Part shown: positions 36,914 to 45,718 of the stretch, piece after piece
How the letters are laid out: every line of letters begins with the position of its first letter
Numbering within the stretch: the stretch's first letter is position 1
Assembly (NCBI GenBank): GCA_030427385.1
Contig: JAUHWR010000001.1
Span: 1,116,001 to 1,180,000, forward strand
Origin: Alphaproteobacteria bacterium
GTDB lineage: Bacteria; Pseudomonadota; Alphaproteobacteria; Micavibrionales; Micavibrionaceae
Length of the DNA: 64,000 nucleotides
Direction: 5' to 3'
Position numbers and translations under genes: made by a program
Notes under the pieces: model-generated
Databases searched by the model: none
Told to the model about the DNA's origin: nothing
What the model saw: the letters and a program-made list of their open reading frames with translations, nothing else

Positions 36914-38944
36914 ATGACGAACATTTCTGCAAAAATAGATCAAACTTATGGCGCTTCGGATATCGAGGTTCTGGAAGGGTTGGAACCTGTCCGGAAACGC
37001 CCCGGGATGTATATCGGGGGAACGGATGACCGCGCCTTGCATCATTTGGTTAGTGAAATTCTAGATAATTCCATGGATGAAGCGGTTGCGGGACATGCCA
37101 ACCGCATTGAAATTCATTTGGCGCAGGATAATGTTGTCACCGTAACTGATAATGGACGGGGCATTCCGGTTGATGAGCATCCTAAATTTCCCGGAAAATC
37201 AGCCCTTGAGGTGATTTTAACAACATTGCATTCGGGCGGTAAGTTTTCAAATAAAGCATATCAGACGTCGGGTGGTTTGCACGGCGTGGGTATTTCTGTG
37301 GTGAATGCTTTATCTTCCGAGGTTACAATCGAAGTGGCACGCGACAAGCAACTATACAAACAAACATTCTCCCGCGGTACGCCCACATCCAAGCTTGAGA
37401 ATATTGGCGCTGTATCAAATCGGCGCGGGACATCAGTGACATTTAAGCCGGATACAGAGATTTTTGGGACTAAATTAAGTTTCCGTCCCAACTGGCTATA
37501 TCAAATGGCACGATCAAAGGCATATTTGTTCCGCGGGGTTGAGATTCGCTGGTCATGCGATCCGGAATTACTGACGCCGGAAAGTAAAGCACAGGAAGAA
37601 GCGGTCTTTCATTTTCCAAATGGATTGTTAGATTTTTTGAATGCCTCCATTAAAGATCGCGCTTGTATTAATGATAGCCCGTTCCATGGCATGATTGATC
37701 TGCCTGACAATGAAGGGCGCGTTGAATATGCCCTGACTTGGCCGGAATTTGGGGATGGTTTCATCCATTCCTATTGTAACACGGTTCCAACACCGCAAGG
37801 CGGGACGCATGAAACGGGTCTTCGCGGTGCATTGACGCGCGGATTGAAATCATTCGGCGAAATGTCGAATGTTAAAAAAGCCGGCCAGATCACTGCAGAT
37901 GATATCATGAGCGGCGCTTGTATTTTATTATCAGTCTTTATCCGCGAGCCGCAATTCCAAGGGCAAACAAAAGAAAAGCTGGCCAATCCGGAAGTCTCAC
38001 GCTGGGTTGATGTAGCGGTCAAAGATTATTTTGATAACTGGCTATCTAGCAATACTAATTCAGCAAAAGCGCTATTAGAATATGTTATTGAGCGCGCCGA
38101 TGAACGTTTAAAGAAAAAAGAAGAGCGCATCACCGCCCGTAAGGTTGGATCACGTCGTAGCCGCCTGCCGGGAAAATTGGCCGATTGTTCACGGAATAAT
38201 TCGGATGATACTGAATTATTTATCGTTGAAGGGGATTCCGCGGGTGGATCCGCCAAGCAGGCACGTCACCGTGAGACACAAGCGATTCTGCCTTTACGTG
38301 GGAAAATTTTGAATGTGGTCAGTGCCACCGCCGATAAAATTCGCGCCAATACCGAATTACAAGATTTGATTACTGCGCTTGGGTGCAGCGCCGGCAAAGA
38401 TTTTGATCTGAAAAAACTGCGTTATGAGCGCATCATTATTATGACTGATGCGGATGTGGACGGGGCGCATATTGCCTCCCTACTCATCACGTTTTTCTAT
38501 AGCAAAATGCGCGAGATGATTGAAGAAGGCCATCTTTATTTGGCTCAGCCCCCTTTATACCGCCTGAGTGTAAAAGGAAAATCCGCCTATGCGCGCGACG
38601 ATCTGCATAAAGAAGAATTATTGAAGACGGAATTTAAAGGTAAAAGTAATATTGAGGTGGGACGATTTAAGGGTCTGGGGGAAATGATGCCAGCCCAGTT
38701 AAAAGAAACCACCATGAACCCAAACACACGTACCTTAATTCGCGTTACCGTGCCGCATGCGCAGGTGATTGCCGACATGAATGCCGCTATATTGGAAGAA
38801 GAGCTGTTTGAGCCTGCATTGAAATCAGAAGAAACAACGGCGGAAGTAGACGATTTGATTGAGCGCCTGATGGGAAAATCCGCAGAAAGTCGATTCCAGT
38901 TCATTCAGGACAATGCAGAATTTGTTGAAGATGTTGATATTTAA
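36914..38944 (+). CDS. parE: DNA topoisomerase IV subunit B
   Basis: ParE is the ATPase subunit of topoisomerase IV, which decatenates daughter chromosomes. The 676-residue protein has the GHKL ATP site (SEILDNSMDEAVAG, TVTDNGRGIPVD, GGLHGVGISVVNALS). It has the TOPRIM motifs EGDSAGGSAKQAR and MTDADVDGAHI, and the C-terminal RFKGLGEMMPAQLKETTM. The QAILPLRGKILNV stretch and length support ParE over GyrB. Its stop overlaps the convergent neighbour by 4 bp. Confidence 0.96.
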   Translation: MTNISAKIDQTYGASDIEVLEGLEPVRKRPGMYIGGTDDRALHHLVSEILDNSMDEAVAGHANRIEIHLAQDNVVTVTDNGRGIPVDEHPKFPGKSALEVILTTLHSGGKFSNKAYQTSGGLHGVGISVVNALSSEVTIEVARDKQLYKQTFSRGTPTSKLENIGAVSNRRGTSVTFKPDTEIFGTKLSFRPNWLYQMARSKAYLFRGVEIRWSCDPELLTPESKAQEEAVFHFPNGLLDFLNASIKDRACINDSPFHGMIDLPDNEGRVEYALTWPEFGDGFIHSYCNTVPTPQGGTHETGLRGALTRGLKSFGEMSNVKKAGQITADDIMSGACILLSVFIREPQFQGQTKEKLANPEVSRWVDVAVKDYFDNWLSSNTNSAKALLEYVIERADERLKKKEERITARKVGSRRSRLPGKLADCSRNNSDDTELFIVEGDSAGGSAKQARHRETQAILPLRGKILNVVSATADKIRANTELQDLITALGCSAGKDFDLKKLRYERIIIMTDADVDGAHIASLLITFFYSKMREMIEEGHLYLAQPPLYRLSVKGKSAYARDDLHKEELLKTEFKGKSNIEVGRFKGLGEMMPAQLKETTMNPNTRTLIRVTVPHAQVIADMNAAILEEELFEPALKSEETTAEVDDLIERLMGKSAESRFQFIQDNAEFVEDVDI

Positions 38945-39789
38945 AACGTATTGGTTAGGCAATGAACGCCGCCATTGACCACCATAAAATCATCCACGCC
39001 GTAATCTTGAGGATTAACAGCGATGATATCACGATTTGAAAGTGCTTGCTTTAATTGATGCGATAAACGACTTGTTGAAACCATCATGTTATCATGCGTA
39101 ACACAATTTATAGCCCCCGCCTGTGCTTCCTGAACGTTAACCGGTGAAAGACAGTCATTGAAATGGCGTTCTAACTGCCTGTTTGATGCATATGTAAATG
39201 CCTCACGGCAATACATAACCGTATTCCCATTAATACGTTCCGATAGCGCAAGATCAAGATGATAAAACCAATGCGAATTAGGATTGTCGGAATCTCTGGT
39301 GATGCCCGGCGCCATCGTCAATGGTTTATAAGTCCAATCTTCAGATAGACAGGGCGAAAGACCTTGTTGCAGTTTTGTAAAAGATGCAAAATGATCCATT
39401 GTATGAATACCAAAAAACATTGTTTTTTCTTTCTCATCAAGAATCAAATTTCCCGTTTCAAACCACACATCATCTAATATTCTAACCTCGCGCTGATCCG
39501 TTCCAAGGATGCCATGATAAAACGCGCTATCATTCTTGATAGCATTTAGTGTTCCCACGTCCGGTCTATAAGGATAGGCATTAATATCCGGAAGAAATAT
39601 TTTATCTTCGATCAATAAATATTTATCGCGAGAATAAGGGTTTCGCGGCGCGTGCGATTGGGAAGAATCATATTCAATGATTTCAAACCCTACATCTTCC
39701 AAGGCTTGCTTGGTCGCAGACCATTTGGATAGGCATTCATCAAAGCTGACATCTGTTGGTTTAAAATACAGATCCGATGGGCGCACCAT
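38941..39789 (-). CDS. Guanidine-modifying-enzyme (DDAH/amidinotransferase-like) protein
   Basis: The 282-residue protein fits the pentein fold of arginine deiminases and dimethylarginine dimethylaminohydrolases. It has MVRPSDLYF at the start, an RD pair (SRDKYLLI, residues 54-55), VWFETGNLI with the acidic residue at 111, the catalytic His177 in FYHLDLALS and the C-terminal nucleophile Cys277 in GGVHCLTN. The likely reaction is hydrolysis or transfer at a guanidino group of an arginine derivative. GGAAGG nine bases before the ATG supports this start. Substrate unknown. Confidence 0.8.
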   Translation of the reverse strand: MVRPSDLYFKPTDVSFDECLSKWSATKQALEDVGFEIIEYDSSQSHAPRNPYSRDKYLLIEDKIFLPDINAYPYRPDVGTLNAIKNDSAFYHGILGTDQREVRILDDVWFETGNLILDEKEKTMFFGIHTMDHFASFTKLQQGLSPCLSEDWTYKPLTMAPGITRDSDNPNSHWFYHLDLALSERINGNTVMYCREAFTYASNRQLERHFNDCLSPVNVQEAQAGAINCVTHDNMMVSTSRLSHQLKQALSNRDIIAVNPQDYGVDDFMVVNGGVHCLTNTF

Positions 39790-39972
39790 TAATAGATGCC
39801 TTCCATTGCTGTCTTTAATCTTGGCTGATGTATGATTAATGTTCTGTATCTTTCTTTTAAAATGAAACGGTCACGGCCATGTCGTGCTTATGGTAATATC
39901 CGCTTTCAAGCAATCTATAAAACCCGTATCAAAAAATCCAGTTTTTTATATTTATACCTTTACCTCACAACT

Positions 39973-39988
39973 TGGCACGATCCCTGCA
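39973..39988 (+). promoter_or_regulatory. Sigma-54 promoter of the flgF operon
   Basis: TGGCACG-N4-CTGCA matches the -24/-12 consensus TGGCACG-N4-TTGCA with one mismatch. The invariant GG (39974-39975) and GC (39986-39987) are correctly spaced. It ends 37 bp upstream of the flgF ATG. Confidence 0.88.
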
Positions 39989-40025
39989 AAGCATCTGCTG
40001 TAATAACTAGAATTAGGATGTAAGC

Positions 40026-40748
40026 ATGGAAAATAGTATCTACGTTGCCCTGTCCCGTCAGGTTGGTCTGGAAGAAAAAATGGCCGTCACAGCGAATAAT
40101 ATCGCCAATGTGAATACCCCGGGATATCGCGCGCAAAATATGGTTTTCAATGAATTTCTGGCCGATCCGCGTGGTTTAAAAGACCCTTTGTCTGAAGTAT
40201 TAGATTACGGGCATTACCAAAGCACCGCGCCGGGCGCATTTCAAACCACAGGCAACCCAATGGACATTGCCATTCAAGGAAAAGGGTATTTTGGGGTGCA
40301 GACACCGGAAGGTCTTGCCTATACACGCAACGGCCAAATGGCGCTGAATATCAACGGCGAAATTGTAAATCCCGCCGGATTACCAATGACTGATGATGGC
40401 GGCAACCCGATCACAATGCCGCCGGGGGCAAAAGACATCGCGATTGCCCATGATGGTACGATTTCATCAGATCAGGGTGTCATCGCAAAATTAAAAGTTG
40501 CTGCCTTTGAAAATGAGCAAGAAATGGAAGCTACGGGCGATGGTCTATACAGAACTGCCCAAGCAGAAACACCCTCCGATGATTTTAAAATTATCCAAGG
40601 TGCCTATGAGGATTCCAACGTCCAAGCGGTTAGCGAAATGACCCGCATGATTCAGACATCGCGTGATTTCCAAGGCATTCAAAGATTGATGCAGAATGAA
40701 CATGATAGACAAAGAACAATGATTCAGCGCCTGACACAGGCCAGATAA
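40026..40748 (+). CDS. flgF: Flagellar basal-body rod protein FlgF
   Basis: FlgF is a proximal rod component. The 240-residue protein has the N-terminal rod motif (TANNIANVNTPGYRAQN), the central hook-domain segments (AIQGKGYFGVQTPEG, YTRNGQMALN) and the C-terminal DSNVQAVSEMTRMIQTSRDF. It is the first gene of a flgF-flgG-flgA-flgH operon behind a sigma-54 promoter. Confidence 0.96.
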   Translation: MENSIYVALSRQVGLEEKMAVTANNIANVNTPGYRAQNMVFNEFLADPRGLKDPLSEVLDYGHYQSTAPGAFQTTGNPMDIAIQGKGYFGVQTPEGLAYTRNGQMALNINGEIVNPAGLPMTDDGGNPITMPPGAKDIAIAHDGTISSDQGVIAKLKVAAFENEQEMEATGDGLYRTAQAETPSDDFKIIQGAYEDSNVQAVSEMTRMIQTSRDFQGIQRLMQNEHDRQRTMIQRLTQAR

Positions 40749-40771
40749 ACAGATTATAAGGAGAAAGTAAC

Positions 40772-41557
40772 ATGAGATCACTCGATATCGGCTCAACCGG
40801 AATGATGGCACAACAGACCAATGTTGATGTTATTTCCAACAATATTGCCAACATGTCAACGACAGGCTTTAAGCGCCAAAATGTGGCATTTATGGATTTG
40901 ATTTACCAAAACATCCAGCGCCCGGGGGCAAGTTCCTCGGATGTGGGAACGATCATGCCGTCAGGTATCCAGCTTGGTTTGGGAACACGTGTAGGCGGCG
41001 TTTATAGGCAGCATCAACAAGGCGCGTTGGAAATTACGGACAACCCGTTTGATCTGGCAATCACCGGAGATGGATTCTTCCAGATTGAATTACCGGATGG
41101 GGAGACCGCCTATACACGCGATGGAACGTTCGGCATTAATCAAGACGGTGAGTTAGTCACACAGCAAGGATATATCGTTAACCCATCCATCACCGTTCCC
41201 GCAGATGCCACAGATGTTACCATTAACCAAACAGGCGAGGTCTTTGCCAAAATTGAGGGGCAAGTTGCCTTAACAAACGTTGGACAATTACAATTAGCAA
41301 ATTTTGTTAATCCCACAGGGTTGGATGCAATCGGCGACAATTTATTTATAGAATCCGAAGCATCAGGCGCGCCAACAACGGGCACGCCATCCGAAGACAG
41401 CTTTGGCGCAATCCGTCAGGGCGCTTTGGAAAACTCAAACGTTGATGTTGTGGAAGAAATTACCAATCTGATTGAAGCGCAAAGATCATATGAGATGAAT
41501 TCAAAGGTAATTTCGACATCTGATGAAATGCTCGGCACAATTACTCAGCTGAGATAA
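40772..41557 (+). CDS. flgG: Flagellar distal rod protein FlgG
   Basis: FlgG builds the distal rod. The 261-residue protein shows SLDIGSTGMMAQQTNVDVIS, NNIANMSTTGFKRQN and the FlgG-specific segment GLGTRVGGVYRQHQQGALE. The C-terminus is ENSNVDVVEEITNLIEAQRSYEMNS-like. It follows flgF by 23 bp with AAGGAG before the ATG and is standard in length. Confidence 0.97.
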   Translation: MRSLDIGSTGMMAQQTNVDVISNNIANMSTTGFKRQNVAFMDLIYQNIQRPGASSSDVGTIMPSGIQLGLGTRVGGVYRQHQQGALEITDNPFDLAITGDGFFQIELPDGETAYTRDGTFGINQDGELVTQQGYIVNPSITVPADATDVTINQTGEVFAKIEGQVALTNVGQLQLANFVNPTGLDAIGDNLFIESEASGAPTTGTPSEDSFGAIRQGALENSNVDVVEEITNLIEAQRSYEMNSKVISTSDEMLGTITQLR

Positions 41558-41577
41558 TACAGTAAGGAGATTATAAA

Positions 41578-42549
41578 TTGACCATTCAATCCCCCATTAA
41601 AATGATGATTTACGCGCTGCGTTTTAACATGATCCTGCTTATGACCGTCACATTTGGCTCATTCGGGATTACCCAGGTTAATCAATCTTTTGCATCCAAT
41701 ATTAAATCATTGGCCGTGATCGAGGGGGATTACATCTTGGCGAAGGATTTGTTTGATGGTTTGACCCGTAAATCCGATACCATTATCGGCTCAGCCCCCC
41801 TGCCCGGCCGTGATATGGTATTAAACGCCAGAACATTGCTTCGGATTGCGATCGCGCTTGATTCTTCATGGCGTCCGCAAACAGGCACAGAGCAAATTAT
41901 TATACGCCGCGCCGCAACGATTATAAGTGATACAACCATGAAAGAAGAAATCAAATACGCCCTGTATGATCGCGGCGTAGAGGGTGATTTTCAGATTGTT
42001 TTTAATGAACAAGTCCCCGCCATGACTCTGCCACAAACAGAAGCAGAAGCGGTTCAAATCGGGTCATTTGAGTATGATCCAACCAAAAGTTTATTTGTTG
42101 CGGAATTGCTTGCCCCATCTGTTGACAGGCCACTAAAACGTCAAATGGTAAGTGGTAAAATTGAGCGCATTATCAAACTACCTGTTTTAAATAAATCTAT
42201 CCAAGGCGGCGATTTAATTAAGGCATCGGACATTAATATGATTGAGATCCCAGCATATAAGGTGCAATCCGATTATATTATCAATGAAGAAGGACTGATT
42301 GGTATGACATCGCGCCGTATGATGATGGCGGGCGAGCCATTAAAACAAAACCAGATTATGGAACCCGTTTTGGTCCAAAGAGGTGAAAGCGTGCGGATTT
42401 CTTACCAATCCGGCCCAATCCAGCTTATATCCGAGGGTAAGGCCCTGCAGAACGGAGCACGCGGTGATTTAATCCGCGTCACAAATTACAGTAGCAACCG
42501 CACCATTGACGCCGTTATTCAAAATAGCGGTCTTGTCGTTGTGAATTAA
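41578..42549 (+). CDS. flgA: Flagellar P-ring chaperone FlgA
   Basis: FlgA assists P-ring (FlgI) assembly in the periplasm. The 323-residue protein has an N-terminal hydrophobic signal region and a C-terminal SAF domain (LNKSIQGGDLIKASDINMIEI, GMTSRRMMMAGEPLKQNQI). The end is the FlgA-type RGDLIRVTNYSSNRTIDAVI. The start codon is TTG, preceded by AAGGAG at eight bases; no ATG lies close to such a site. Its client flgI is not in this operon. Confidence 0.92.
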   Translation: MTIQSPIKMMIYALRFNMILLMTVTFGSFGITQVNQSFASNIKSLAVIEGDYILAKDLFDGLTRKSDTIIGSAPLPGRDMVLNARTLLRIAIALDSSWRPQTGTEQIIIRRAATIISDTTMKEEIKYALYDRGVEGDFQIVFNEQVPAMTLPQTEAEAVQIGSFEYDPTKSLFVAELLAPSVDRPLKRQMVSGKIERIIKLPVLNKSIQGGDLIKASDINMIEIPAYKVQSDYIINEEGLIGMTSRRMMMAGEPLKQNQIMEPVLVQRGESVRISYQSGPIQLISEGKALQNGARGDLIRVTNYSSNRTIDAVIQNSGLVVVN

Positions 42550-42560
42550 ATGGAGGCATT

Positions 42561-43316
42561 ATGAATACAAAAACACTTTATAAAAATTTGGCCTTAATCT
42601 CCCTTAGTGCGTTATCTTTAACAGCATGCGGCGCGGCGGATCGCATTTCACGCATTGGTGAAAAACCGGCCATGACCGCCATTGAAGACCCCACCTTACA
42701 AAAAGGGTATCAACCGATCAGCTTGCCTATGCCGACACCAGAGATTGCAATTAAACAGCCGAACTCTCTATGGGCGTCAAATCGTAAAAACTTTTTTAAG
42801 GATCAGCGCGCAAGCCAAATTGGTGATATCCTAACCGTTATGATCAATATTCAAGATGATGCCGCATTAGACAATGAAACAGATCAAAATCGTAGCTCTT
42901 CTGAAGGGGCGGGATTAGGTAACTTCTTAGGCTTAGAATCTCAACTGGCGAAAGTTCTTCCCGAAGCGGTCAATCCCGGCAGTTTAGTGGATGCAAGCGG
43001 CGATTCCACTTTTAATGGGCAAGGATCCACAGAACGTGAAGAAGAAATCAATCTGGAAGTTGCCGCCTTGGTTACACAAATCCTGCCGAACGGCAATCTG
43101 GCCATTCACGGCAAACAGGAGATTCGGGTCAATTTTGAAAAACGCATTATCGGGATCGATGGCGTTATTCGCCCCGAAGATATCAGCATCAGCAACACCA
43201 TCAATGCCAACCAAATCGCCGAAGCGCGGATAGTGTATGGCGGCGAAGGCAACCTGACGGAATTACAGCAACCACGTTATGGGCAACAGCTTTACGATAT
43301 TATTTTCCCATTTTAA
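42561..43316 (+). CDS. flgH: Flagellar L-ring lipoprotein FlgH
   Basis: FlgH forms the outer-membrane L ring. The 251-residue protein has lipobox LTAC (Cys23), then SLWASNRKNFFKDQRA, QIGDILTVMINIQDDAALDN and the conserved IVYGGEGNLTELQQPRYGQQ. Length fits the family. It follows flgA by 11 bp and ends the visible flagellar operon. Confidence 0.96.
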   Translation: MNTKTLYKNLALISLSALSLTACGAADRISRIGEKPAMTAIEDPTLQKGYQPISLPMPTPEIAIKQPNSLWASNRKNFFKDQRASQIGDILTVMINIQDDAALDNETDQNRSSSEGAGLGNFLGLESQLAKVLPEAVNPGSLVDASGDSTFNGQGSTEREEEINLEVAALVTQILPNGNLAIHGKQEIRVNFEKRIIGIDGVIRPEDISISNTINANQIAEARIVYGGEGNLTELQQPRYGQQLYDIIFPF

Positions 43317-43393
43317 GATTATAGAGCGAACAATTTATCGATTATAACAAAATAAAATTGCGCGTCCTTACTAGGTTCTATATAACGCACAAC

Positions 43394-43906
43394 ATGCATA
43401 ATTTCTTTGAAAAATATTTTATCCCCTATCGCGGAACATTAGGTCGCTGGGATTTTCTAAAATCAATTATATTAAATATTCTTATAATATTACCCACGAT
43501 AGCTGTGTTTTATATAATTATCTGGCTGGAAATTTTTGAAAACAGCATTTTTTTTCAAGGTAATAACACACCATCGTTAGAAAAATTCTCTGCAAATTTT
43601 ACTATAAATACTCTCCTATCATTCTGTCTAATAGGATCTCTTTTTTATGCAACATTCATTTTTCCATTTTTTTATTGGGAAAAAAGGGTGGCGCAAATCA
43701 TTGGTGATAGAGTTTATTCGACAGCGATTGTGTTTATAGTATACATCTTACCAATATTACTCTCATTACTGATATATATATCGACGGGCAATGAGACAGT
43801 TAGTCCTATGCAAAACATTATTATTTCAGTTTTGAATGCATTTTCATTTATCTTATTTTTAGCGAGTATATTTATTAAGGGCAGTAAAAATAACATCGAT
43901 AAATAA
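43394..43906 (+). CDS. DUF805-like membrane protein
   Basis: The 170-residue protein has a short N-terminus ending in YRGTLGRWDFL, similar to the FxGRxGRxxFW motif of DUF805 proteins, and four strongly hydrophobic segments. The ATG at 43394 gives the best N-terminus; the frame could start at a TTG upstream (43358). It is AT-rich compared with flgH. It lies where flgI and a rod-binding gene are expected. Function unknown. Confidence 0.6.
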   Translation: MHNFFEKYFIPYRGTLGRWDFLKSIILNILIILPTIAVFYIIIWLEIFENSIFFQGNNTPSLEKFSANFTINTLLSFCLIGSLFYATFIFPFFYWEKRVAQIIGDRVYSTAIVFIVYILPILLSLLIYISTGNETVSPMQNIIISVLNAFSFILFLASIFIKGSKNNIDK

Positions 43907-43936
43907 GTGACTACCTAAGACTAACAATTTATCCAT

Positions 43937-44368
43937 TTAATCCCGCTGCGTTTTCTCTTTACGCTCGTGACGTTCCTGCGCCTCAATGCTTAGAGTGGCA
44001 TTTGGACGGGCCTTTAAGCGCGGGATAGAGATCTCATCGCCGGTTTCTTCGCAATACCCATATTCCCCGTCATTGATCCGCATAATCGCTTCTTCTATTT
44101 TCTTTATCAGCTTACGAGTGCGGTCTTTTGTGCGAAGTTCAAGCGCGTGGTCTGTTTCTTCTGAAGCACGATCAGCAAGATCAGGTTTTTGAAGATTTGT
44201 TCCCTGTAGCGTGTTCGCTATGGTTTCATTCATCCCCTGAAGCAGATCCTTTTTCCAATCAAGTAGCAATTTATTAAAGTAGGCCAACATGACAGGATTC
44301 ATGAATTCGCCTTTATCATTTTCCGGATCATAATCGGGAGGAACAATCACGCTGTTATTAGAAGACAT
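43937..44368 (-). CDS. dksA: DksA-type RNA polymerase-binding factor (cysteine-poor)
   Basis: DksA binds in the secondary channel of RNA polymerase and mediates the ppGpp response. The 143-residue protein has a long coiled coil followed by the zinc-finger-like tail GEYGYCEETGDEISIPRL, then ARPNATLSIEAQERHERKE. Only one of the four canonical Cys residues remains. This replacement is normal for alphaproteobacterial DksA proteins, whose fold is kept without zinc. It is located next to fliX, a common alphaproteobacterial arrangement. Confidence 0.9.
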   Translation of the reverse strand: MSSNNSVIVPPDYDPENDKGEFMNPVMLAYFNKLLLDWKKDLLQGMNETIANTLQGTNLQKPDLADRASEETDHALELRTKDRTRKLIKKIEEAIMRINDGEYGYCEETGDEISIPRLKARPNATLSIEAQERHERKEKTQRD

Positions 44369-44438
44369 TTTTGAACTTTCTTTTTAATTACAAAAATCAT
44401 ACCTGATACAAGAATTACAGGCTATGTTTTTACGGAGT

Positions 44439-44882
44439 TTATGAACTTTTATCAAGAGCTTTTCGCATCTTCGCCAATTCAACTTGTGCACGTAAGTCAA
44501 TTTCATCAAGTAAATTACTTAAAGTTTTATCGACAACGCGCTCCTTATGCCCCGCCACTATATCTGCAATTCCGACCATGTGCGCCATGGAAACCTTCCC
44601 CCCCAACATCGCAAGATGCAATCCATCGAGCTCTTCAAGGATGTTATCCGCGCGCAATGTCATACGTTTTCTGGCGGCGCGTTCAGTAGGGTCCTCAACG
44701 GATTGAACCGCCAATAGAGCATCAACAGCCGTCATTGATTGTGGAGCGGCCGTGGCTCCCGCACCCGTAGCTTTGCCAGCGGACATAAAACCATCGAAAC
44801 CGGCGGCATCGCTGGATCCTGATTTTGAAGACTTTTTTACCGAACCGGCGCCGGATGTTTGTTTGGGACCTTGTATTTTCAT
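44439..44882 (-). CDS. fliX: Flagellar assembly regulator FliX
   Basis: FliX couples early basal-body assembly to activation of sigma-54 flagellar genes through FlbD, as known from Caulobacter. The 147-residue protein has a low-complexity Ser/Gly/Lys start and a conserved C-terminal half: VDALLAVQSVEDPTERAARK, ILEELDGLHLAMLGGKV and LLDEIDLRAQVELAKM. Its presence agrees with the sigma-54 promoter upstream of flgF. flbD is not in the window. Confidence 0.92.
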   Translation of the reverse strand: MKIQGPKQTSGAGSVKKSSKSGSSDAAGFDGFMSAGKATGAGATAAPQSMTAVDALLAVQSVEDPTERAARKRMTLRADNILEELDGLHLAMLGGKVSMAHMVGIADIVAGHKERVVDKTLSNLLDEIDLRAQVELAKMRKALDKSS

Positions 44883-44979
44883 GTGCTTACTTTAGTATGT
44901 TTATCATATCCTACATGAAAATACTTTAGAAAATCGTAAATGTCTTGACCATATCACTTCAGTTTTTTTATAACAGACC

Positions 44980-45543
44980 ATGACAAAGATTATAAATCGC
45001 ATTAGCATTACCGGCGACCCGGGAAGCGGCAAAAGTACTTTTGCTGAATCAGTCGCAAATTATACGGGTTTTGAAAAAATCACCACGGGCAATATTTTTC
45101 GCAAACTAGCCGCCGAAGCCGGCGTATCCATTACAAAATTAAATGAAATGGCCGAAGCGCAAAGAGATTTAGACGCAAAGGTTGATGATTATCTAGTATC
45201 GTTAAATGATAAGACAACGCCCATGGTTTTGGATTCACGTATGGCGTGGCATTTTATTAAAGATACCTTCAAAGTACGTTTAACCGTTGATCCGGACGAA
45301 GCCGTCAAACGTATTTTTAGCGATGACAGCGCCGAGGAATTTCGCGAAAAATTTGCGTCTCTAGATGAAGCCATGGAAGAAGTGGAAAAAAGACGTCTCA
45401 GTGAAATTCGTCGCTATCAAAAACTATACGGCGTAAATATCGGGAATGACAAAAACTTTGATTTGGTCATTAATACGTCGCATATAACCAAAGACGAGAC
45501 GATTGATATTTTTATAGAAGCATTTGAAAGAGCAAATCGTTAA
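44980..45543 (+). CDS. Cytidylate kinase-like P-loop kinase
   Basis: The 187-residue protein has a P-loop GDPGSGKSTFAES (from residue 12) followed by ITTGNIFRKLAAEAGVS, as in archaeal-type CMP kinases and AAA_17 nucleotide kinases. VLDSRMAWHFI corresponds to the DGRDIG-like region. A lid with RRLSEIRRYQKLYGV contains basic residues for phosphate binding. The substrate is probably a nucleoside monophosphate but could be another small molecule. It is transcribed toward tRNA-Met. Confidence 0.78.
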   Translation: MTKIINRISITGDPGSGKSTFAESVANYTGFEKITTGNIFRKLAAEAGVSITKLNEMAEAQRDLDAKVDDYLVSLNDKTTPMVLDSRMAWHFIKDTFKVRLTVDPDEAVKRIFSDDSAEEFREKFASLDEAMEEVEKRRLSEIRRYQKLYGVNIGNDKNFDLVINTSHITKDETIDIFIEAFERANR

Positions 45544-45549
45544 ACTTTC

Positions 45550-45578
45550 TTGACATTTGTCTTGAATAAAGCGATAAC
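45550..45578 (+). promoter_or_regulatory. Promoter of tRNA-Met
   Basis: TTGACA (45550-45555), a 17-bp spacer and GATAAC (45573-45578) lie 16 bp upstream of the tRNA 5' end. Confidence 0.7.
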
Positions 45579-45594
45579 AATTTTCCCAAAGCGT

Positions 45595-45671
45595 GGCGGA
45601 GTAGCTCAGCCGGTTAGAGCAGCGGAATCATAATCCGCGTGTCGGGGGTTCGAGTCCCTCCTCCGCTACCA
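45595..45671 (+). tRNA. Elongator tRNA-Met (anticodon CAT)
   Basis: The 77-nt sequence folds with acceptor GGCGGAG/CTCCGCT (the first pair is G-U) and an encoded ACCA end. The D arm is GCTC/GAGC. The anticodon stem GCGGA/TCCGC has loop ATCATAA, and the T arm is GGGGG-TTCGAGT-CCCTC. The first pair and the absence of the three G-C pairs in the anticodon stem argue against the initiator. A lysidine-type tRNA-Ile with CAT is less likely. The accessory cluster starts directly downstream. Confidence 0.93.
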
Positions 45672-45718
45672 AATAATTGAAAACACACCTTAATTAATCT
45701 TAACTTTAAGTTTAAAAA

